Shown here piece by piece: positions 55,580-64,000 of a stretch of 64,000 bases of DNA. The position numbers and the translations under genes were made by a program. The notes under the pieces are model-generated. The model was not told the origin of the DNA. It ran no database searches and worked only from the letters and a program-made list of their open reading frames with translations. Position 1 is the stretch's first letter, and each line of letters begins with the position of its first letter. Source of the stretch: Serratia sp. Ag1 (lineage in GTDB: Bacteria > Pseudomonadota > Gammaproteobacteria > Enterobacterales > Enterobacteriaceae); the NCBI RefSeq assembly GCF_000743355.1, contig NZ_JQEI01000014.1, forward strand, positions 124,001-188,000. The letters are read 5' to 3'.

Positions 55580-56329
55580 TCACGACTCGCGGTGGATGTT
55601 CAAACCGGCAAAAGACTGGCAGACCGGCATGATCTCCAGGGTGTTGATGTTGACGCGTGCGGGCAGTGTTGCCACCCAGAATACCGATTCTGCAATATCT
55701 TCTGGCGTCAGGGCATCGGCTCCGGCATAGGTTTTGCCTGCTTTGCCATCGTCCCCTTTGAATCGCACGTTAGAGAATTCGGTACCACCCACCATACCTG
55801 GTTCGATATCGGTGACGCGGATATGGGTGCCGTGCAGATCGGCCCGGAGCCCCAGGCTGAACTGCCGCACAAACGCCTTGGTTGCGCCATACACGTTGCC
55901 ACCTGCGTAAGGCCAGTTAGCGGCGGTGGAACCGATATTGATCACGTGCCCGACATTGCGTTCCACCATTGCAGGCAGCAGCGCGCGCGTCATGTTCACC
56001 AGCCCTTTGGTGTTGGTGTCGATCATGGTTTCCCAATCATCGGCATTGGCTTTGTGCGCAGGTTCAAGGCCCAGAGCCAGCCCGGCGTTATTCACCAGCA
56101 CGTCTATCTGGCTCAGCTCAGCCGGTAATTCCGCGATCGCCTGCGTGATCGCCGCGCGGTTACGCACATCAAGGCGCACGATATGCAGTGCCTCACCCAA
56201 TTCAGCCTGCAGTTCTTCCAGGCGCTCCATGCGACGGCCAGCGGCAATCACCTGGTGGCCTTCACGCACAAATTTGCGGGCAATGGCTACGCCAAACCCG
56301 GATGTCGCACCCGTAACAAAAATGATCAT
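55580..56329 (-). CDS. ydfG: NADP-dependent 3-hydroxy acid / malonic semialdehyde reductase YdfG
   Basis: A 249-residue SDR enzyme matching E. coli YdfG: TGATSGFG cofactor loop, AAGRRMERL (NADP preference), NAGLALG, NIGSTA, YGATK catalytic Tyr-Lys, DIEPGMVGGTEFSNVRFKGD. YdfG reduces 3-hydroxypropionate-type semialdehydes and oxidises L-allo-threonine. GAGGAA precedes ATG 56329. Divergent from dcp. Confidence 0.95.
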   Translation of the reverse strand: MIIFVTGATSGFGVAIARKFVREGHQVIAAGRRMERLEELQAELGEALHIVRLDVRNRAAITQAIAELPAELSQIDVLVNNAGLALGLEPAHKANADDWETMIDTNTKGLVNMTRALLPAMVERNVGHVINIGSTAANWPYAGGNVYGATKAFVRQFSLGLRADLHGTHIRVTDIEPGMVGGTEFSNVRFKGDDGKAGKTYAGADALTPEDIAESVFWVATLPARVNINTLEIMPVCQSFAGLNIHRES

Positions 56330-56546
56330 CTTATTGTTCCTCAACTGTTTTACCCTGAGTTCACTCTAACGCGGCTCTATCTTCCCGGCAAATTTAACCG
56401 ATAATGGCACCACTCAGCGGTTTGGGTGTGCCGTTAATTCCATCGTTTGCGGGTGTTGAGTAATCACTTGTTTTTGCTGAAACTGTTAACTACGCCTAAG
56501 CTAGGCTGGAACCCAGATATTCTAGACATGGAGGAGTTTTATTTTG

Positions 56547-58739
56547 ATGCGTTTAACCACTCTGGTACTTTCGGTCGGTATGGCGCTGAGTGCGCAGGCT
56601 CAAGCAGAAGAGAGCACGTTATCATCAAATAATGCCGCCGTGTCAAACGGCCCGCTGAAAGAGACGAATATGATCAAACCACAAGCCGAGCTAAAGGAAG
56701 AAAACCCGTTCTCTTCTGCCAGTCCTCTGTTTTTTCAGACCCCTCCCTTTAACGTGATCAAAGAGAGTGACTACGCGCCAGCGATTGCGGCAGGTATCCA
56801 GCAAAAACTGGCGGAGATCGAGACGATTGCCAACAATCCGGCAGCACCAACTTTTGCTAACACATTGGCGGCGTTGGAAAAGGCTGGCGCTTTGCTGACG
56901 CGCACGGTTAATGTGTTTAGCGCCATGACAGCGGCCAACACCAGCGATACTTTGCAAAAACTGGATGAAGAAACCGCACCAAAGCTGGCCGCGTTGAACG
57001 ATGCCATTATGCTGAATAGCAAGCTGTTTGCACGAATTCATACCATTTATGAACAGCGTGACGCACTCAAATTGGATGCGGAGTCTCGCCGTTTACTGGA
57101 TGTGACTCATCAAAATTTCCTGCTGGCAGGGGCTAACCTTCCTGAAGTGAAGAAAGAACAGTTGAAGGCGCTGAATCAGGAAGCGGCGACGCTAAGCACT
57201 CAATTCACCAATAAACTGTTGGCCGCGGGCAAAAACGGTGCATTGGCCGTAACCGATCAAGCCTGGTTGGCAGGGCTGAGTGAAGGGGAAATTGCCGCTG
57301 CGGCACAGGCTGCCAGCGAGCGGAAGCTGGGCAAGCAGTGGCTGTTAGTGTTGCAAAACACGACGCAACAACCTGCCTTGCAGAGCCTGCAGGCGCGGGA
57401 TGCCCGTAAAGCGCTATTTGCGGCCTCATGGCAGCGGGCAGAACGGGACGATGCCAACGACACGCGTCAGACTCTTGCCCGGTTGGCACAGGTGCGGGCA
57501 GAACAGGCTCGTTTGCTGGGGTTTCCGAATTACGCGACCTGGAAGTTGCAAAATCAGATGGCAAAAAACCCAAATGCGGCGCTGAGTTTTATGCGCAACA
57601 TTGTGCCAGCCGCGACGGCTCGTGCGGAGCGCGAAGCCCAAGACATCCAGGCGGTGATCGAGCAGCAAAAAGGAGGCTTTAACGCTGAGGCCTGGGACTG
57701 GCAGTTCTATGCAGAGCAGGTGCGAAAAGCTCAGTATGATCTGGATGAATCGCAGATAAAGCCTTACTTCGAACTGAACAACGTGCTGAATAATGGTGTG
57801 TTTTATGCCGCCAATCTGCTGTATGGCATCAGTTTCAAAGAGCGCCGGGATATTCCGGTGTATCAGGCGGATGTGCGAGTGTATGAAGTGATCGATAAAG
57901 ATGGCCAACCGTTGGCGCTGTTCTATACCGATCTGTTTAAACGCGACAATAAGGGCGGTGGGGCCTGGATGGGCAACTTCGTTGAACAGTCAAAACTCAA
58001 TGGTGCCAAACCGGTCATTTATAACGTTGCCAACTTCAGCAAACCCGCTCCTGGCCAGCCCGCGCTGTTGTCCTATGACGAGGTGATCACTCTGTTTCAT
58101 GAGTTCGGCCACGCTCTGCACGGCATGTTTGCCGATCAACAATACCCGAGCCTGTCAGGCACCAATACTGCGCGCGATTTTGTCGAATTCCCGTCACAGT
58201 TCAACGAGCATTGGGCTAAAGATCCTCAGGTGTTTGCCCACTTTGCCAAACATTATCAAACCGGCGAAGCCATGCCTCCGGCGTTGGTCAGCAAAATTGA
58301 GAAGGCCGATAAATTCAACAAAGGCTATGACATGACAGAGTTGCTGTCTGCGGCCTTGCTGGATATGCATTGGCACATGCTGGTTGCCGGTCAACCTCTG
58401 CAGGAGGTCGATGCTTTTGAAACTGCGGCGCTGCAAAAAGATCACATCGCTCTCAGCACCGTGCCGCCACGCTATCGTTCCAGCTATTTCCAGCATATCT
58501 GGGGTAGTGGCTATGCCGCTGGTTATTACGCCTATCTCTGGACCCAAATGCTGGCGGATGATGGTTTCCAGTGGTTCACCGAACACGGTGGGTTGACGGC
58601 AGAGAATGGTCAACGCTTCCGCGATAAGGTGTTATCACGGGGTAACAGCCAGGATCTGGAAAAACTGTACGTTGAGTGGCGTGGCAAAGAACCGAGCATC
58701 GAGCCGATGCTGATTAATCGTGGGTTGAAAGAGCGGTAA
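56547..58739 (+). CDS. dcp: Dipeptidyl carboxypeptidase (M3 family), with signal peptide
   Basis: A 730-residue zinc peptidase that removes C-terminal dipeptides. HEFGH in TLFHEFGHALHGMF is the metal site and the glutamate follows about 28 residues later; the body matches E. coli Dcp. It carries about 50 extra N-terminal residues: a Sec-type signal (MRLTTLVLSVGMALSAQAQA, cut before EES) and a Ser/Asn-rich linker before NPFFSxS-like NPFSSASPLF. The enzyme should therefore be periplasmic. GGAGGAG lies 10 bases before ATG 56547. Confidence 0.93.
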   Translation: MRLTTLVLSVGMALSAQAQAEESTLSSNNAAVSNGPLKETNMIKPQAELKEENPFSSASPLFFQTPPFNVIKESDYAPAIAAGIQQKLAEIETIANNPAAPTFANTLAALEKAGALLTRTVNVFSAMTAANTSDTLQKLDEETAPKLAALNDAIMLNSKLFARIHTIYEQRDALKLDAESRRLLDVTHQNFLLAGANLPEVKKEQLKALNQEAATLSTQFTNKLLAAGKNGALAVTDQAWLAGLSEGEIAAAAQAASERKLGKQWLLVLQNTTQQPALQSLQARDARKALFAASWQRAERDDANDTRQTLARLAQVRAEQARLLGFPNYATWKLQNQMAKNPNAALSFMRNIVPAATARAEREAQDIQAVIEQQKGGFNAEAWDWQFYAEQVRKAQYDLDESQIKPYFELNNVLNNGVFYAANLLYGISFKERRDIPVYQADVRVYEVIDKDGQPLALFYTDLFKRDNKGGGAWMGNFVEQSKLNGAKPVIYNVANFSKPAPGQPALLSYDEVITLFHEFGHALHGMFADQQYPSLSGTNTARDFVEFPSQFNEHWAKDPQVFAHFAKHYQTGEAMPPALVSKIEKADKFNKGYDMTELLSAALLDMHWHMLVAGQPLQEVDAFETAALQKDHIALSTVPPRYRSSYFQHIWGSGYAAGYYAYLWTQMLADDGFQWFTEHGGLTAENGQRFRDKVLSRGNSQDLEKLYVEWRGKEPSIEPMLINRGLKER

Positions 58740-58750
58740 ATTGTTTGAGG

Positions 58751-58772
58751 AGCCCACCCAACAGGGTGGGCT
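58751..58772 (+). terminator. Terminator hairpin after dcp
   Basis: AGCCCACCC, AACA, GGGTGGGCT, 11 bases after the dcp stop. A second, repeat-derived hairpin follows at 58798-58815 next to the convergent nudI stop. Confidence 0.65.
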
Positions 58773-58778
58773 GAGGTT

Positions 58779-58815
58779 GATGACAAAGTGGCTTTTTAAC
58801 CCGAGATACCCGGGT
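58779..58815. repeat. 37-bp dispersed repeat, second copy
   Basis: Starts GATGACAAAGTGG and ends AACCCGAGATACCCGGGT; 34 of 37 bases agree with 37802-37838. The end is a CCCG...CGGG palindrome. It abuts the nudI stop codon. Confidence 0.65.
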
Positions 58816-59243
58816 TAATCCAGCAAGCCCCGCTGTTGCAGTGTGTATCTGGTGGCTTCGTTCAGATCGTAACTGGCGAGATCTTCTTTCTTCACCCAGG
58901 CGTAATCGGCAAATTCGTCGTTGATAGTGACTTCGCGATTGGCTGCGTGACAGTCAAAAATCAGATAAATCATGTATATCTGCTCTTTGCTGCCGTCTTC
59001 GTAGGTCTTTACCCGCACATCGTCGCGAAAGGTCCAGGGTTCTATACGATCCAACACCAAGGCGGCACCCAGTTCTTCACAGACTTCGCGGCGCAAGGCT
59101 TCCTCGATGGTTTCTCCCGGCTCTGTGCCGCCACCAGAAAGTGCCCACTGGCCGGGGAAGACACCTTTATGTGCAGCCATTTTGCACAAGAGATAGGCGT
59201 TGTCGTTCTCTATTAACGGGCAAACAATAATGCGTTGACGCAT
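58815..59243 (-). CDS. nudI: Nucleoside triphosphatase NudI (Nudix)
   Basis: A 142-residue Nudix hydrolase; the Nudix box is [23 protein letters not shown] near residues 38-60, and the rest ([35 protein letters not shown]) follows E. coli NudI, which prefers pyrimidine dNTPs. ATG 59243 has GGAG 5 bases before it; the longer frame is leader. Confidence 0.93.
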   Translation of the reverse strand: MRQRIIVCPLIENDNAYLLCKMAAHKGVFPGQWALSGGGTEPGETIEEALRREVCEELGAALVLDRIEPWTFRDDVRVKTYEDGSKEQIYMIYLIFDCHAANREVTINDEFADYAWVKKEDLASYDLNEATRYTLQQRGLLD

Positions 59244-59326
59244 AGCGGCTCCATTTTCAAGTTTGTTCAAGAGGATACCAGCAAAGGGACAACGCATTAT
59301 ATCGTTTTTCACATCGGGGCAATGGG

Positions 59327-59860
59327 TTACAACTTGGCCCGGTACTCGTCTTCCATCCGGGTAAAGGTGGCCCAGAACGGCTGTGGTGGGCGTTCCTGCA
59401 GACGGTCACGCAAAATATCCAAGTGAGTATGCCAACCACCAGCAACGGTGAGCATGGTATCGCGGTCTGGCAAGCGGCGGTGGATCACCGTCAGCAGTAC
59501 GTTATCGCCTTGCTCGGCTAACTCAAAGGTGACTTCGGAAGGGCGGCCTTCGCCTTTTTCTGCCCAGGTAAAACTCAACAGGCGCGGAGGGAAAAGGCAG
59601 GTAATATGGCCCACGTTGGCAACTGTGCCGCCATATTGCTTATATTTGGCCGGAGGTTTTTCATGTTCGCCAGCAAGTTCAGAATTGCAGAACATCAACT
59701 CAACTCTGGCACCTTTTTGTAGCGACATTTCGCCCGTGGCTAACCAGGTGGCACGCTTGTTTGACTCGGTCAGGTAGGCCCAGACGCGATCAAGTGGGCC
59801 AGGCAGTAACCGCTGAATGCGTAATGTTCCAGGTTCAAGGATTATACCGTAATCGTTCAT
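59327..59860 (-). CDS. SRPBCC-family protein (AHSA1-like)
   Basis: A 177-residue START-like protein: [72 protein letters not shown] and a final HLDILRDRL helix, the usual AHSA1 layout. These proteins bind hydrophobic ligands; no specific role can be given. GGAG lies 8 bases before ATG 59860. Confidence 0.82.
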   Translation of the reverse strand: MNDYGIILEPGTLRIQRLLPGPLDRVWAYLTESNKRATWLATGEMSLQKGARVELMFCNSELAGEHEKPPAKYKQYGGTVANVGHITCLFPPRLLSFTWAEKGEGRPSEVTFELAEQGDNVLLTVIHRRLPDRDTMLTVAGGWHTHLDILRDRLQERPPQPFWATFTRMEDEYRAKL

Positions 59861-60113
59861 GGTTCACTCCGTTGGAGGAGGCAAGCTGGCTCACCGCAAA
59901 ACGAGTTTTAGTGCGTTTAACCGCTCACTCCAGAAATCCAGTTGTAACGAGGATAATTTAATCATACGGCTAAATATAGAACAGGGGGGATAATGCTCAA
60001 TCAAATTATTGAATATTTTTATAAGATTGAGAACCTGATACGGTATGACGAACATAAGGCATTATGATAGCTATCATTGCTTTAGCTTTGCAGCCAGGGT
60101 TCATGGAGAGATT

Positions 60114-61079
60114 ATGCTTTTTGGCGTGTTATTTGCGTTAGCCGCCGGGCTGATGTGGGGGCTGATTTTTGTCGGCCCGGTGTTGGTGCCGGATTATCCG
60201 GCGGCGTTGCAGTCGACCGGGCGCTACCTGGCGTTTGGCTTGATCGCGTTGCCGCTGGCGTGGTTCGATCGTCGCCGTTTACGCCAGTTATTGCCTAAAG
60301 ACTGGCTGGAGGCGCTGAAACTGACCGCTATCGGTAATTTATTGTATTACCTGTGCTTGGCCAGTGCGATTCAGCGCACCGGGGCTCCGGTTTCCACCAT
60401 GATTATCGGTACGCTGCCCGTGGTGATTTCTGTCAGTGCCAATCTGCTTTACGGCCACCACGATGGTCAACTTTCCTGGCGCAAGTTAACCCCGGCGCTG
60501 CTGCTGATTGCCTGTGGCCTGATACTGGTCAATATTGCGGAACTGATGGGTAACAGTGAGCCCGTGGATGTTTGGCGTTACCTCAGCGGATTGATCTTGG
60601 CGGTTTTGGCCGTGGCTTGCTGGACCTGGTTCCCGCTGCGCAACGCACGCTGGCTGCGTGAGAACCCGCACAAACGGCCAATGACCTGGGCCACTGCGCA
60701 AGGGGTGGTGACGCTGCCGTTGGCTCTACTGGGCTACCTGTTGGTGTGCGGGCAGCTAGCGTTAACGCAGCCACAGTTCGCGTTGCCGTTCGGCCCAAGG
60801 CCGCAGGTATTTATCCCGCTGATGATTACCATTGGCGTCTTGTGTTCATGGATTGGTGCTTTGTGCTGGAATGAAGCGAGCCAACGTTTGCCAACGGTCT
60901 TGGTTGGGCCATTGATCGTATTCGAGATTCTGGCCGGGTTGGCCTACACCTTTATGTTGCGCCACAGCTGGCCGCCCTTGCTGACATTGTGCGGCATTGC
61001 TTGCCTGATAGTCGGGGTAATCAGCGCCATGCGCATCAAGCCGGAACCGATGGTGGTGGCGCTGTCAGTAAAAGAATAA
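60114..61079 (+). CDS. EamA/DMT-family permease
   Basis: A 321-residue inner-membrane protein with about ten helices in two EamA halves (LFALAAGLMWGLIFVGPVLVP; IGNLLYYLCLASAIQRTGAPVS; GVLCSWIGALCWNEASQRLPTVLVGPLIVFEILAGLAY). DMT members export amino acids, nucleosides or metabolites; substrate unknown. ATG 60114 follows GGAGAG; the frame from 60045 has no support. Convergent with the iron transporter genes, 13 bases apart. Confidence 0.87.
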   Translation: MLFGVLFALAAGLMWGLIFVGPVLVPDYPAALQSTGRYLAFGLIALPLAWFDRRRLRQLLPKDWLEALKLTAIGNLLYYLCLASAIQRTGAPVSTMIIGTLPVVISVSANLLYGHHDGQLSWRKLTPALLLIACGLILVNIAELMGNSEPVDVWRYLSGLILAVLAVACWTWFPLRNARWLRENPHKRPMTWATAQGVVTLPLALLGYLLVCGQLALTQPQFALPFGPRPQVFIPLMITIGVLCSWIGALCWNEASQRLPTVLVGPLIVFEILAGLAYTFMLRHSWPPLLTLCGIACLIVGVISAMRIKPEPMVVALSVKE

Positions 61080-61092
61080 AAAGACGCTGGCG

Positions 61093-62130
61093 TCAGTTGG
61101 CAAAGATATGCGCTTGGCCGAGAATATTCAGGCTGACGTTCGAGCCAACCTGAATACCTTCACGGCTGATGGTTTTAATCTCCACGCTTTCATGGCTATC
61201 GGCCATCAACAGGCTGAGAGTGGAAACGAAACCCGCAAAGTCGATATGGGTCACCACCGCTTGGCGCTGAGCGGGTTGGGGGGCAAGGCTAATCTGGATC
61301 TGCTCTGGGCGCAGCATAATGCGTGCCTGCCCGCTACGCAGTTGGTCATCTACGGCAATACGGCCCAAGATGCAGTCGGCCCAACCTCGCTCCAGGTAAG
61401 CCGAGAGCACCAGCGTTTCCCCCAGGAAGGTGGCCGTGGATTCATCCACCGGGCGCAGATAAAGTTCTTGTGGCTGCCCGACCTGAGCCAATTGCCCATT
61501 ACGCATCACCGCAACCTGATCGGCAAAGGAGAGGGCTTCTGCCTGATCGTGAGTGACCAGGATCGAAGCAACCTTGGCTTCTGCCAACAGATCCGCCACC
61601 GCTTTGCGGGTGGCGGCACGCAGGCCGGTGTCCAGCGCCGAAAAGGGTTCATCCAGCAGCATCAGTTTAGGCTGTTGTGACAGGGCTCTGGCCAGCGCCA
61701 CCCGCTGTTGTTGCCCGCCGGAGAGCTCATGCGGCCATAAGTTCGCCAAACGTCGATCCAACGCAACCATGTCCATCAATCGATCAATATGATGCTGCTT
61801 TTCCTGCTTGCTGCCGCTCAGACCAAAACCGATATTGCCAGCCACGTTGAAATGGGGAAACAGAGCACCATCTTGCGGCACAAACCCGATACCGCGCTGA
61901 TGTGCCGGGATCCAGATTCCATCATCAGCCAGCGTTTTGCCTTGCAGCCGCACATAGCCATGCTCCGGGGTTTCAAAACCGGCAATAATGCGCAGCAGCG
62001 TGGTTTTCCCCGAACCTGAAGGGCCGACAATCGCGGTACGACTACCTTCAGCCACCCGAAGGTTAATGCCCTCAAGCACTTTTACCCCGTTATAGGATTT
62101 AGCAATGTCCTGCAGTTCAAGCGTACTCAT
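61093..62130 (-). CDS. fbpC: Ferric iron ABC transporter, ATP-binding protein
   Basis: A 345-residue ABC ATPase of the FbpC/SfuC type: Walker [13 protein letters not shown] near residue 36, signature [15 protein letters not shown] near 138, Walker [13 protein letters not shown] and a C-terminal regulatory TOBE-like region. It energises uptake of periplasmic Fe3+ by FbpB. It overlaps fbpB by 4 bases (ATGA), so translation is coupled. In Serratia marcescens the same system is called sfuABC. A weak hairpin overlaps its stop codon. Confidence 0.92.
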   Translation of the reverse strand: MSTLELQDIAKSYNGVKVLEGINLRVAEGSRTAIVGPSGSGKTTLLRIIAGFETPEHGYVRLQGKTLADDGIWIPAHQRGIGFVPQDGALFPHFNVAGNIGFGLSGSKQEKQHHIDRLMDMVALDRRLANLWPHELSGGQQQRVALARALSQQPKLMLLDEPFSALDTGLRAATRKAVADLLAEAKVASILVTHDQAEALSFADQVAVMRNGQLAQVGQPQELYLRPVDESTATFLGETLVLSAYLERGWADCILGRIAVDDQLRSGQARIMLRPEQIQISLAPQPAQRQAVVTHIDFAGFVSTLSLLMADSHESVEIKTISREGIQVGSNVSLNILGQAHIFAN

Positions 62131-63713
62131 AATCCTGCCGTGCGTTTAGATTGAGAATAAAGAAGCCAGGTTAACGGTAATGACAGTAAAACCATGATCA
62201 AGGCGTAAGGGGCTGCGGCCACATAATCAATTTCACTGGTCAGAGCCCAAAATCCGGTGGCGAGCGTGCGAGTCCCGTTAGGTGCAAGCAGCAAGGTAGC
62301 GGTGAGTTCATTGGTGATTGCCAAGAACACCAGTGCGGCACCTGCCGCCGCACCCGGTGCCGCAAGGCGCAGCGTGGTGCTGCACAATGCCTGTAGCGGC
62401 GTGCGCCCAAGGCTGCGCGCCACGTTTTCCAGTTCAACCGGGGCTTGGGCAATGCCAGCTCGCAGATTGATCAGCGCTCGGGGCATAAACATCAGCAAAT
62501 AGGCCAGCAGCAGTGTGATTTCGGTTTGATAGATTGGCCGGAACGCATGGATGGTGATCGTAACCAGCGCCAGCGCCACTACGATACCGGGTAGCGAACT
62601 GGTGACGTAATTACAGCCTTCCAGCACCCGGTAGAGCCGCGCGGGGTAACGAACCGAAAGCCAGGCCATCGGGATTGAACACAGCGTGATGATGAGAGCG
62701 CCACTGGCGGCCAACGACAGGGTTTGCCGGACGGCTGGCCACAGATCGCTGTTATCCCATACGGCAAAACCGCCCAGATATAACCAGCGTACCAGCGTGA
62801 TAAAAGGCACCCCTAAGGCCAGAGCGGTCAGCGTTATCGGCAGCAGTTGGCACAAGAGGCTGAGAACCGGGCTGAGCTGATGGGGATTCTGGCTGCGTGC
62901 ACTGCCAGAACCGACACGGGCATAGCGCGCTCTGCCACGGCTCGCGGCCTCAACCACTAACAACCCAAGGCAGCACAAAACCAGGACGCCTGCCAGCATA
63001 TTGGCCGCTGCACCGTTAAACGTGGATTGGAACTGATCGAAAATGGCGGTAGTAAAGGTATCGAAACGGATCATGGCGTACAGCCCATACTCTGCCAACA
63101 GATGCAGTGCAATCAGCAATGAACCGCCCCAGATAGCCAGTTTTAGCTGTGGCAGAACAACCCGGAAGAAAACGGCCAGCGGCTTGGTCCCCAGAGAAGT
63201 GGCAACATCCTCAATCCCCGGATCAAGGCGGCGTAAAACCGCTGAAACCGGTAAATAGATAAACGGGAAATAGGCGATAACCGAGATAAAAACGCCAGCG
63301 GCTAAGCCATTCATGCCCGGCACCAGGCTGATCCAGGCGTAGCTTTGCACAAAAGCAGGAACGGCCAACGGCGCAATGGCCAGAATAGACCAGATACGCC
63401 GCCCCGGTAGCCGAGTACGCTCTGTGAGCCAGGCTAGCGTGACGCCCAGCAGCGCACAAATCGGCAAAGTGAAAATGACCAGTAATAGCGTGTTGAGTAG
63501 CAGTTCCCCGACTCTGGGCCGGAAAACCAGTGTTTTAACCGTTTGCCAGCCGGTATCGATAGCAACACCGATGACAAAACCCAGCGGGAGCAGGGCCAAC
63601 AACGAAAAAATGACCGCAGCAACCACCATCCACAACCCCGGTCGCTGCTGATAACGTCGTGCCACCGAACCACCTGGCAATGCTCGCGCGGCATGGATAG
63701 AAATATTCGACAT
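62127..63713 (-). CDS. fbpB: Ferric iron ABC transporter, permease
   Basis: A 528-residue inner-membrane protein with two fused permease domains and about 12 helices; both carry the EAA-type loop, [23 protein letters not shown] and [26 protein letters not shown]. This matches FbpB/SfuB, which moves iron across the membrane with FbpC. The Shine-Dalgarno before ATG 63713 is weak. It follows fbpA by 35 bases. Confidence 0.92.
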   Translation of the reverse strand: MSNISIHAARALPGGSVARRYQQRPGLWMVVAAVIFSLLALLPLGFVIGVAIDTGWQTVKTLVFRPRVGELLLNTLLLVIFTLPICALLGVTLAWLTERTRLPGRRIWSILAIAPLAVPAFVQSYAWISLVPGMNGLAAGVFISVIAYFPFIYLPVSAVLRRLDPGIEDVATSLGTKPLAVFFRVVLPQLKLAIWGGSLLIALHLLAEYGLYAMIRFDTFTTAIFDQFQSTFNGAAANMLAGVLVLCCLGLLVVEAASRGRARYARVGSGSARSQNPHQLSPVLSLLCQLLPITLTALALGVPFITLVRWLYLGGFAVWDNSDLWPAVRQTLSLAASGALIITLCSIPMAWLSVRYPARLYRVLEGCNYVTSSLPGIVVALALVTITIHAFRPIYQTEITLLLAYLLMFMPRALINLRAGIAQAPVELENVARSLGRTPLQALCSTTLRLAAPGAAAGAALVFLAITNELTATLLLAPNGTRTLATGFWALTSEIDYVAAAPYALIMVLLSLPLTWLLYSQSKRTAGL

Positions 63714-63748
63714 AACGGTTAAAACACTCTGTACATATAAATTCTGCC

Positions 63749-64000
63749 TTACAGCAGGCCTGCCTCGGTCATCAGTTCAACGACTTTCTTACTGTTCAGT
63801 TTAGAAGGCTCTACTTTTGGTGCTTCGAGATCTTTCAACGGCACCAGCTTAGGGTTCGAAACGGCACCAACGCCAACGGCATATTCAAAAGCATTGTTGG
63901 TGCGCAGGATCTCTTGGCCTTGTTTGCCGGTGATCCATTTCACGAACTCTTGTGCTTGTTGCTGATGCTTGCTTGAGGCTAAAACACCCGCGCCAGATGT
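63749..64000 (-). CDS. fbpA: Ferric iron ABC transporter, periplasmic binding protein, C-terminal 83 residues
   Basis: The frame is open to the window edge, so the N-terminus and signal peptide are outside. The visible part ([65 protein letters not shown]) matches the C-terminus of FbpA/SfuA/YfuA proteins, including the tyrosine of the iron site region near AFEYAVG. It is upstream of fbpB and fbpC on the same strand. A Fur site could not be checked because the gene start is not in the window. Confidence 0.9.
   Translation of the reverse strand, partial: TSGAGVLASSKHQQQAQEFVKWITGKQGQEILRTNNAFEYAVGVGAVSNPKLVPLKDLEAPKVEPSKLNSKKVVELMTEAGLL

Noticed and set aside
61079-61096. GACG-CCAG-CGTC terminator for fbpC
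   Set aside because: A T-tract follows, but the stem is only 4 bp and overlaps the stop codon, so I did not list it as a feature.

Overview
The window reads as chromosome of an enterobacterium, most likely Serratia or a close Yersiniaceae relative. The gene content is typical (rsx/Rnf complex with nth and dtpA, malI-malXY, manA, fumC, tus, mlc, ynf genes, dcp, nudI, an SfuABC/FbpABC-type iron transporter). An ERIC element is present, and a chromosomal class A beta-lactamase sits beside dtpA. Gene order largely follows the terminus half of the E. coli chromosome, and a tus gene preceded by a near-perfect Ter site places the window in the replication fork trap. I saw no tRNA, rRNA, prophage, transposase or CRISPR array. 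The genus is inferred from recall of families and synteny, not from a search.

Layout. 0-5 kb: a DapA-like aldolase (cut by the window edge), a DUF3811 protein, an HD hydrolase, an ABM-fold protein, RidA, an APH(6)-type kinase and, converging on it, a class A beta-lactamase. 5-15.3 kb: dtpA, nth, rsxE-G-D, an inserted Rob/SoxS-like regulator on the opposite strand, rsxC-B-A and ydgK. 15.3-25.8 kb: a toxin-antitoxin pair, a GH1 6-phospho-beta-glycosidase and an L-arabinose locus (araBA one way, araFGH-araC the other; no araD). 25.9-30.2 kb: ydgJ, a small ABM protein, a divergent SDR/LysR pair and add. 30.4-40.7 kb: a serine hydrolase, malY-malX with divergent malI, ydgA, manA and fumC. 41-45.3 kb: an accessory block with a 1038-residue SGNH-esterase/RTX-repeat protein, a WYL regulator and a VOC protein. 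45.3-50.9 kb: tus, ynfM/ynfL, mlc and bioD2. 51-64 kb: a tri-heme cytochrome c peroxidase, an MFS exporter, ynfD, ynfB, ynfA, ydfG, an exported-looking dcp, nudI, an SRPBCC protein, an EamA permease and the iron ABC transporter (substrate-binding gene cut by the edge).

Most notable points. (1) The RTX protein joins a SASA/SGNH esterase-like domain to a strikingly regular 61-63-residue super-repeat, with no type I secretion genes nearby. (2) The normally continuous rsxABCDGE operon is split by a divergent Rob-like regulator bounded by a terminator hairpin and a short ERIC-like element; since Rsx reduces SoxR, a SoxS/Rob-type regulator there is suggestive. (3) An ERIC element overwrites the 3' end of araB and encodes its last 21 residues. 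(4) The rsxA promoter appears nested inside an intrinsic terminator hairpin. (5) The araBA operon has lost or never had araD.
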